A stretch of 34,619 nt of DNA from an uncultured Myxococcales bacterium (GTDB lineage Bacteria; Myxococcota_A; UBA9042; DTJE01). The first letter of the stretch is position 1, and each line of letters opens with the position of its first letter. Made by a program: the position numbers and the translations under genes. Under the pieces are notes generated by a model. The model was given only the letters and a program-made list of their open reading frames with translations, had not been told where the DNA came from and searched no databases. The stretch spans positions 1-34,619 of the forward strand of contig CAINDP010000039.1 in assembly GCA_903847405.1 (NCBI GenBank). Reading direction: 5' to 3'. Below, piece by piece: positions 24,948-30,780 of this stretch.

Positions 24948-25937
24948 ATGAAACCGATCGCCAGCCTTTCCCTGGACCTCGACAACCTCTGGTCCTACAT
25001 GAAGGTCCACAACGACCCCGGGTGGGACACCTTCCCGTCCTACCTCGATCTGGTGGTCCCGCGCGTGCTGGACTTCCTGGAGTCCCGACGCCACGCCATC
25101 ACGTTCTTCATCGTCGGGCAGGATGCCGCGATCGACCGCAACCGCGAGGCGCTGGCGCGCATCGGCAGTTCGCGCCACGAGGTGGGCAACCACTCCTTCG
25201 CCCACGAACCCTGGCTGCACCGGTACACGCGGGCCCAGGTGGACGACGAAATCGCCCGGGCCGAGGACGCCATCGTCGCCGCGACCGGCCGTCGGCCCAC
25301 CGGCTTCCGGGGCCCGGGCTTCAGCGTGTCCACGACCGTCCTGGAGGTCCTGGCCGCCCGGGGGTACCGCTTCGACGCCTCGACCCTCCCGACGTTCATC
25401 GGGCCCCTGGCCCGTGCCTACTACTTCATGACCGCGCGCCTGGGCTCCCAGGAACGCGAGGAGCGCGGCGCCCTGTTCGGAACGGTCCGCGACGGCCTGC
25501 GTCCGGTGACCCCGTACCGGTGGAACCTGCCCTCCGGCGCCTCCATCGTCGAGATCCCCGTCACGGTCTTCCCGGTGGCCCGCGTGCCCTTCCACCTGTC
25601 GTACGTCCTGTACCTTTCGACGTTCTCGGAAACCGCCGCGCGCCTGTACTTCCGCACGGCCCTGGACGCGTGCCGCCGCACCGGCGTCGAGCCCTCGATC
25701 CTCCTGCACCCCCTCGACTTCCTGGGCGGCGACGACGTGAAGGAACTGGCCTTCTTCCCCGCCATGAACCTCCCTGCGAAGGTGAAACTGGAACGGGTCT
25801 CCCAGTACCTCGGGGACCTCGCGGAGCGCTTCGAGATCCTGCCCATGGGCACCCACGCCCGGGCGCTGGAGGGCCGAGCGGACCTTCCCGTCCGTGACCC
25901 GGACTTCGCCGAAATGCCCGCTGCCGCGGCGCCGTGA
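24948..25937 (+). CDS. polysaccharide deacetylase (NodB family), stand-alone
   Basis: A 329-residue protein; the ATG at 24948 follows GAGGTGACC. The NodB metal site is complete: LSLDLDN at the N-terminus (Asp10, Asp12) and GNHSFAH with His82 and His86, followed by TGFRGPGFS in the GxRxP position. A late ILLHPLDF contains the conserved histidine of motif 5. It would remove N- or O-acetyl groups from a sugar intermediate or polymer. There is no signal peptide, so it is predicted to be cytoplasmic, acting on lipid-linked precursor. It differs clearly from the two deacetylase domains fused to glycosyltransferases in this window. It sits between the FAD oxidoreductase (seven-base gap) and the polytopic membrane protein (seven-base gap), so all are very probably one operon. 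Confidence 0.9.
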   Translation: MKPIASLSLDLDNLWSYMKVHNDPGWDTFPSYLDLVVPRVLDFLESRRHAITFFIVGQDAAIDRNREALARIGSSRHEVGNHSFAHEPWLHRYTRAQVDDEIARAEDAIVAATGRRPTGFRGPGFSVSTTVLEVLAARGYRFDASTLPTFIGPLARAYYFMTARLGSQEREERGALFGTVRDGLRPVTPYRWNLPSGASIVEIPVTVFPVARVPFHLSYVLYLSTFSETAARLYFRTALDACRRTGVEPSILLHPLDFLGGDDVKELAFFPAMNLPAKVKLERVSQYLGDLAERFEILPMGTHARALEGRADLPVRDPDFAEMPAAAAP

Positions 25938-25944
25938 GGCGTTC

Positions 25945-27456
25945 ATGAACGAACTGGCCCGTCGTCTGACCGCCTCCATGCCCCTGCACGTCGCCGCCCT
26001 GATGGTGGTGACGTTCTTCGCCTGGGGCACGCCGGTGCCGACCGGGAACGAGGAGCACTACCTCGTGGTCCTGCGCGGCATGTGGGACCCGTCCTTCCTG
26101 CCGAACGACTGGACCTTTTCGACCTCCCTCCCCGACCGCTGGACCTTCGACGCCCTCTTCGGGGCCCTGGCCCTCGTCGTGCCCGTGGAGGCCATCGCCT
26201 GGGGCGGTCGCCTGGTCTGCTGGGCCCTGTCCCTCTGGGCCATCCTGCGCATCGGGCGACGGATGTCGGTCCCCCTGCCCCTGGCCGCCGTCGCCACGGC
26301 CCTGTGGATCCTGCTGGACCAGTCCCTGGTGGGCGGGGAATGGATGATCGGCTGGTTCGAAGCCAAGGCCGTGGCCTGGGTGTTCCTGCTGCACGCCATC
26401 GACGCGGCGATGGCCGGGCGATGGACCCGCGCCGCCGCCTTCGCGGGTCTGTCGGCGACCTTCCACCCGGCGGTGGGCGTGGTCGGCGGCGCGTCCCTGG
26501 CCCTGGCGGTCCTGGCGGTGCATCGGCCGTTGCGCGACCTCTGGAAGCCCGCCCTTGTCGGGGTGGCCTGCGGGCTGCCCGGGGTGATCCAGGCCGGCCT
26601 CATGACGATCGGCAGCGAACCGTCCACCGTCGACGACTGGCGCTTCCTGTCCACGTCGTTCCTGCGGATCCACATGGACGCCTCGACCTTCGACGTGGGC
26701 CTGATGGCGGCCCTGGTCCTGACCATCGCCTTCACCGTCACGTGGGCGCACCGCATGCGGGCACGGCCCGAATTCCGGATCCTGGCCTGGCTGCACGTGA
26801 TTCCGGCCGTCCTGTTCGCGGTCGGACTGCTGGCCCATGCGACCGGAGCCTGGAACCTGATGGCCCTGACGCCCTATCGACTCCTCCCGGCGATCAGCCT
26901 GCTGGCGTTCTGCCTGGCGGGGGCGTCGGCGCTCGCAGAGGCCTCGGTCGGCGCCACGGGAAGGGTCGCACCCCTCCTGGCCGCGGGCGCACTCCTGTGT
27001 CTTCCGGCCCTCCCCTCCCTGATCAAGGCCGAGGGCGCCCGACTTGCCAACGCATGGAATCCCCAGCCGGATTCCTACGAACTGGCCTTCGAGTGGATCG
27101 CTACGAGCATCCCCGATGGGGAAATCGGACTCGTGCCCCCGTGGAGGGGAGACGCGACCCTCCGCTCCCGTCACGGCCAGGTGGTCCACTGCGCAATGCC
27201 TCGATATGACAAACTTTCCGAGTGGCATCGCCGGATCGCAGACCTCCTCGGGGACGTGACCACCGCCGATTCCAGGGACCTTGGCCTGTCGTGGATCCGG
27301 GCGAAGGAGGCCTGGAAAACCCTGTCGGAACCCGACGTTGCCCGCCTGGCCTCGGAGTACCGCGCCACCTACCTCGTGACCGAGGCCAACTACTCGTTCC
27401 CCCTGGCATTTATCGCCCGCGAAGTGAAGGTCTACCGCCTCGCCCCACCCCCTTGA
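25945..27456 (+). CDS. polytopic membrane protein, possible GT-C-type glycosyltransferase
   Basis: A 503-residue inner-membrane protein; the ATG follows GTGAGGCG. A short N-terminal tail precedes a first helix (about residues 14-30). A loop with GNEEHYL and DPSFLPNDWTFS follows, then about nine further hydrophobic helices to about residue 365. The last ~135 residues are soluble (YELAFEWIATSIPDGEIGLVPPW... to the end) and probably periplasmic. An acidic pair in the first extracytoplasmic loop, many helices and a C-terminal soluble domain are the layout of GT-C glycosyltransferases that use polyprenyl-phosphate sugars. It resembles membrane proteins annotated as DUF6798, but that is recalled, not computed. 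With the GT2 domain of the operon resembling polyprenyl-phosphate sugar synthases, a donor-acceptor pair is plausible. Function is not proven. Confidence 0.8.
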   Translation: MNELARRLTASMPLHVAALMVVTFFAWGTPVPTGNEEHYLVVLRGMWDPSFLPNDWTFSTSLPDRWTFDALFGALALVVPVEAIAWGGRLVCWALSLWAILRIGRRMSVPLPLAAVATALWILLDQSLVGGEWMIGWFEAKAVAWVFLLHAIDAAMAGRWTRAAAFAGLSATFHPAVGVVGGASLALAVLAVHRPLRDLWKPALVGVACGLPGVIQAGLMTIGSEPSTVDDWRFLSTSFLRIHMDASTFDVGLMAALVLTIAFTVTWAHRMRARPEFRILAWLHVIPAVLFAVGLLAHATGAWNLMALTPYRLLPAISLLAFCLAGASALAEASVGATGRVAPLLAAGALLCLPALPSLIKAEGARLANAWNPQPDSYELAFEWIATSIPDGEIGLVPPWRGDATLRSRHGQVVHCAMPRYDKLSEWHRRIADLLGDVTTADSRDLGLSWIRAKEAWKTLSEPDVARLASEYRATYLVTEANYSFPLAFIAREVKVYRLAPPP

Positions 27457-27503
27457 AATCCGCCCGTTCAGGACAAGTGTTGTGGTGAATTCGAACCGGT
27501 TTC

Positions 27504-27528
27504 CGAGGTGCCTGTCCCCTAAACCTCG
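27504..27528 (+). repeat. REP-like hairpin element, variant copy B
   Basis: CGAGGT and ACCTCG form a perfect 6-bp stem around a loop containing GCCTGTCCCC. The TGTCCCC core is shared with the other hairpins in this window. It lies in the gap after the polytopic membrane protein gene. Confidence 0.45.
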
Positions 27529-27531
27529 TCG

Positions 27532-27598
27532 GCCTCCGTGCCGATGAAGAGGAGGTTTGCGCGACTCCCCACCCGCAGCGTTTCGTCAGCACGGAGGC
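27532..27598 (+). repeat. 10-bp inverted repeat in the leader of the sugar transferase
   Basis: GCCTCCGTGC (27532-27541) is matched exactly by GCACGGAGGC (27589-27598), with 47 bases between. It lies 76-142 bases before the sugar transferase start, so if transcribed it would form a long stem in the leader. No known riboswitch consensus was recognised. The 27457-27673 gap holds this repeat, hairpin B and no clear promoter. Confidence 0.4.
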
Positions 27599-27673
27599 GG
27601 CGGGGTGGATGGCCTTTCGGGGGGCTGTCCGACGAGGGGTTCGGAAATCAACACGGGGAACGGGGGTACGAAG

Positions 27674-28840
27674 ATGTTGCTGGCCGCACTGAGCCGTCGC
27701 GCTCGCGGTCGGGCCATGCAGGTCTGGATGGGCCATATGCCCGGGATCGTGTCCCGGGACGAGTTCCATCGACTGCTGGCCAGGGAACGGGCGCGTTCCG
27801 ACCGCAATTCGCACGCATTCTCGCTGGTGGTATTCCGGACGTCGGGGGCGCCGTCGAACCTGGTTCGACGCGTCGCCGAACTGCTGCGGGACCAGCGCCG
27901 CCTGACCGACGACGTGGGCTGGGTGGATCCGCCCGACCTGGGCGTGCTGCTGCCCGACACGCCCGCCGCGGGCGCGCGCCGCTTCGCCGAAAAGATGCAC
28001 GCGGTCCTTCAGAAGGGGAGCTGCGACGTCGAGGATCGCATCTACACCTACCAGGGCAACTCCGACGATTCCTCGATGTGGGCGCCTCCCCCCCGTTCGA
28101 CGGACCGCGGGCAGGCGGAAGCGGCGACCGGTTCGCCCGCCGCCCTGGTGGAGCCGCAGCCCGCCAACCAGGTCGCGCTGGCCCCGACGCGTTCCACGCC
28201 GATCGTCCGGGTCGAGGACCTTCGCACCTTCTTCCTGAAGCCGTTGCCGACCTGGAAACGCGCGATGGACATCGTCCTGTCGGCCCTGATGCTGCTGATC
28301 CTTGCGCCGGTTTACGCGGCAGTGGCCATCGCGGTGCACCTGTCGGGCCCCGGGCCGATCATCTTCCGCCAGCCCCGGGCGGGCCCGGGCGGCAAGCCGT
28401 TCACCTTCTACAAGTTCCGCACGATGGTCCCGAATGCCGAGGCGCTGAAGGCTACCCTGCGGGTGGTCAACGAGGCCGAGGGTCCGGTGTTCAAGATGCG
28501 GAACGATCCGCGCGTCACCTCGGTGGGCCGTGTCCTGCGCCGCACCAGCCTGGACGAACTGCCCCAGTTGTGGAACGTGCTGAAGGGCGACATGTCGCTG
28601 GTCGGCCCCCGGCCGCCGACCCTCGACGAAATCCCGTCGTACGAGCCCTGGCAGAACCGGCGCCTGGAACTGACCGGCGGAATCACGGGAATCTGGCAGA
28701 CCAGCGGCCGCCACCAGGTCGGCTTCACCGACTGGATGCGGATGGACGTCCAGTACTCGAACCACCGCTCGCTGGGCATGGACGTGAAACTGCTGGCCAA
28801 GACGGTCTGGGCCGTGTTCTCCGGCCGCGGCGCGTCCTGA
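27674..28840 (+). CDS. priming sugar transferase with degenerate GGDEF-like N-terminal domain
   Basis: A 388-residue protein; the ATG follows GGGGGTACGAAG. The C-terminal half is an undecaprenyl-phosphate sugar-1-phosphate transferase: KRAMDIVLSALMLLI starts the membrane hairpin helix at about residues 196-223, followed by KFRTM near 247, DELPQLWNVLKGDMSLVGPRP near 294 and GITGIWQTSGR. It would attach the first sugar phosphate to undecaprenyl phosphate. The N-terminal ~110 residues resemble a shortened diguanylate cyclase domain: FHRLLARERARSDR and FSLVVF resemble the first helix and strand, and LGVLLPDTPAAGARRFAE matches the segment after the signature. The signature itself reads DPPDL (85-89), so catalysis is not expected. 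An RLTD motif (76-79) sits five residues before it, the spacing of the c-di-GMP inhibitory site. A Pro-rich linker joins the domains. Direct c-di-GMP control is inferred. Confidence 0.9.
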   Translation: MLLAALSRRARGRAMQVWMGHMPGIVSRDEFHRLLARERARSDRNSHAFSLVVFRTSGAPSNLVRRVAELLRDQRRLTDDVGWVDPPDLGVLLPDTPAAGARRFAEKMHAVLQKGSCDVEDRIYTYQGNSDDSSMWAPPPRSTDRGQAEAATGSPAALVEPQPANQVALAPTRSTPIVRVEDLRTFFLKPLPTWKRAMDIVLSALMLLILAPVYAAVAIAVHLSGPGPIIFRQPRAGPGGKPFTFYKFRTMVPNAEALKATLRVVNEAEGPVFKMRNDPRVTSVGRVLRRTSLDELPQLWNVLKGDMSLVGPRPPTLDEIPSYEPWQNRRLELTGGITGIWQTSGRHQVGFTDWMRMDVQYSNHRSLGMDVKLLAKTVWAVFSGRGAS

Positions 28841-28865
28841 TCCTCGCAACCCTCGCCAACGCACC

Positions 28866-28890
28866 GAAATGGGGACAGCCTCCGATTTTC
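28866..28890 (+). repeat. REP-like hairpin element, copy C
   Basis: GAAATGGGG and CCGATTTTC flank ACAGCCT; the arms pair imperfectly. It is nearly the reverse complement of copies D and E in the same intergenic region. Confidence 0.6.
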
Positions 28891-29002
28891 GCAAGTCCCC
28901 GTTCCCACAGCAGCCGCTGACATCTGGTTTATCGGCGACTCCTCCCGACCTCCCGTACGATCTTCGCAAGCCTTGTCCTGACGGTCCCCAGCCGGTGCGC
29001 AG

Positions 29003-29026
29003 GAAATCGGAGGCTGTCCCCATTTC
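29003..29026 (-). repeat. REP-like hairpin element, copy D
   Basis: On the minus strand it reads GAAATGGGGACAGCC followed by TCCGATTTC, an imperfect stem-loop that differs from copy C by one T. It lies in the first 56-bp tandem unit. Confidence 0.6.
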
Positions 29027-29058
29027 CCCTGTCCTGACGGTCCCCAGCCGGTGCGCGG

Positions 29059-29082
29059 GAAATCGGAGGCTGTCCCCATTTC
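29059..29082 (-). repeat. REP-like hairpin element, copy E
   Basis: Identical to copy D over its 24 bases. It lies in the second 56-bp tandem unit, 57 bases or more from the end of the outer-membrane protein gene. Confidence 0.6.
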
Positions 29083-29140
29083 CGAGTTCGTCGTGGTTCA
29101 CGAGAGGCTCACGAGAGGGCGGGAGATTCGAGGAAGGAGG

Positions 29141-30616
29141 TCAGAACGCCGCGGCGGTGCGGGCCAGGATCGTGTACTTGGCCAGTCCTCCGACGTCGAA
29201 GCCGCCGTAGGAGCCCAGGGCTTCCTTGGCGCGGTCCAGGACGGGCACCTGGGCGGCGACGCCCAGCCGGAACCCCCACAGGTTGAACTGCAGTCCCGCC
29301 ACGACGAACAGCGACCGGAACGCGCCGGCGTTGTGCAGCCCCTCCAGGCCCTCCAACTGGCCGATGATCGACACCGGGAAGTGCGGCAGGAGGGTCAGGC
29401 CGGTGCCGTACTGGAAGACCTCGGCATTCGAGGCCGCGTCCATGTCGCGGACGCGAGCCTGCAGCCAGAGGTCGCCGTGAACCTGCAGCGACACCCACTT
29501 CGCGTCCACGCCCGCCACGATGTACGGCGCGAACGTCAGGTACCCGTACAGGTACTTCGAGGCCTGGAACAGGTCCGCCATCAGCGACACGCGCTCGCTG
29601 CCCGTGGAGGTCGGCAGGTAGGTCGACAGGCCCACGGTGACGCCCAGGCTGGCGTGCCGCACCGGGAACGTCCAGCCCGTCGCCACGTCGAGGTTCAGGT
29701 TGCCCAGATCGAACGACGTTCCCGAGCCCTGGACACCCAGCGACATCGGCACGCCCAGACGCAGTTGCACCTGCTTCAGATCCACGTTCGCGTAAGGCTC
29801 CAGGCGGACGTCGGCGGTGCTGTCGGCCAGGCGCCGGGCCAGGAGGATGGCCGAGGTCCGCTGGGCGGTTGGAATCGTCGACAGGTACTTCTGGACCGCC
29901 GCGATGTCCGCCGCGCTGGTGATGCCGACCGACTTCAGCGTCGTCGCCAGCGTCGTGGGATTCGAACTGGCCGCGACGATGCCGTTCCACTGGGAATCGG
30001 GGATGCTGTCCAGGACGTTCAGGGCCTGGCCGGTGTAGGTCGCGGCCTGCGTCGCGCAGTTCGGGTCCGTCGAGTTGGCGCACGCGGCGGTGACGCCGGT
30101 GTCGATCAGGGCGCTGCGGCTGCTGGCGAGGACCAGGTTCAGGGGGACCACCTGTCCGGCGATGCCGATTTCGACGCGGTACGTTTCCGTGGGCGCCTTG
30201 ACCGAGTGGCCGACGAACAGGTCGCTGCCGGCGAACGGCGGGTCCTTCCGGGTGAAGGTCGCCTTTTCTTCCTTCTTGCCGTTTGTCGCCGGAACGACGC
30301 CGGCCGCAGGCGCGTCGATTCGCCGCGGCAGCATCGCGTCCGCCGCGCGGGCGGGCACGGCCGGTGCCGTCGGGGCAACCGTCACGGCCACCGGGGCGGC
30401 AGCGATCGGCGCGGGATCCGGCGCGGGATCCGGCGCAGCGCGCAGGACGACGGGTTCGGCGACGGGCTCGACGGCCGGAACAGTCGCGCTGGCGCCCGGG
30501 TAGAGCCGGTCGCCAATTCCCGGGAAGAAGTCATCCGCCCGGGCCGTGGCCGAGCCCAGCAGAAAGAACGCCAGCATCGCCGAGGAAAAACAGGGGATGA
30601 ACGGCGGTTTCTGCAC
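29141..30616 (-). CDS. predicted outer-membrane beta-barrel protein with Pro/Ala-rich linker
   Basis: A 491-residue protein of no recognised family. The GTG start at 30616 is preceded by GGGAGGGAAGGATC. A signal peptide has a hydrophobic core about residues 12-22 and cleavage near ARA-D. A Pro/Ala/Val-rich segment of about 60 residues follows, including a short PDPA repeat encoded by a 12-bp tandem repeat at 30408-30436. Next comes a helical stretch with two cysteines near ACANSTDPNCA. The rest alternates polar and hydrophobic residues, as in amphipathic beta strands (for example VSLMADLFQASKYLYGYLTF), and the protein ends in phenylalanine, as many barrel proteins do. It lies 164 bases downstream of the dehydrogenase gene on the same strand. 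A porin-like export role for the polysaccharide is possible but unproven. Confidence 0.8.
   Translation of the reverse strand: MQKPPFIPCFSSAMLAFFLLGSATARADDFFPGIGDRLYPGASATVPAVEPVAEPVVLRAAPDPAPDPAPIAAAPVAVTVAPTAPAVPARAADAMLPRRIDAPAAGVVPATNGKKEEKATFTRKDPPFAGSDLFVGHSVKAPTETYRVEIGIAGQVVPLNLVLASSRSALIDTGVTAACANSTDPNCATQAATYTGQALNVLDSIPDSQWNGIVAASSNPTTLATTLKSVGITSAADIAAVQKYLSTIPTAQRTSAILLARRLADSTADVRLEPYANVDLKQVQLRLGVPMSLGVQGSGTSFDLGNLNLDVATGWTFPVRHASLGVTVGLSTYLPTSTGSERVSLMADLFQASKYLYGYLTFAPYIVAGVDAKWVSLQVHGDLWLQARVRDMDAASNAEVFQYGTGLTLLPHFPVSIIGQLEGLEGLHNAGAFRSLFVVAGLQFNLWGFRLGVAAQVPVLDRAKEALGSYGGFDVGGLAKYTILARTAAAF
30408..30436. repeat. 12-bp tandem repeat inside the outer-membrane protein gene
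   Basis: GGCGCGGGATCC occurs twice in tandem, followed by a partial third copy. On the coding strand it encodes the PDPA-PDPA part of the proline-rich linker. Length variation here would change linker length by multiples of four residues without a frameshift. Confidence 0.6.
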
Positions 30617-30780
30617 GATCCTTCCCTCCCGGTGGGATTCGCACTCGAAACATCATCGGGATTCGCGCGCCGATTCTCTACCCCATCGCCAAAAGCGGCG
30701 CCGGGACTGGCGCATTTCGGAGGGGGCGGAGGCGGAAAATCCGGATTGGTCCTGCGAATGCCCGGGCGGGAAGGGGGGAA

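Larger units (their letters stand above)
28974..29083 (+). repeat. 56-bp tandem repeat, two copies
   Basis: The unit starting TGTCCTGACGGTCCCC occurs at 28974-29029 and again from 29030. It matches to 29083 with a single visible difference (A at 29001, G at 29057). Each unit carries one hairpin element, D or E. Confidence 0.8.
28841..29140. other. 300-base intergenic region between convergent genes
   Basis: It holds no credible gene. It contains three copies of the TGTCCCC-core hairpin (28866, 29003, 29059) and a 56-base tandem duplication. The copy at 28866 is in the opposite orientation to the other two, so the outer parts of the region can pair with each other. Both flanking genes end here. 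Confidence 0.7.

Noticed and set aside
27457-27673. c-di-GMP riboswitch upstream of the priming transferase
   Set aside because: The region is structured, but I could not find the conserved GEMM core elements. Only the protein-level c-di-GMP link is supported.
28841-29140. CRISPR array in the repeat-rich gap
   Set aside because: There are only two direct units, with no unique spacers of regular length and no cas genes. The repeats are hairpin elements in tandem.
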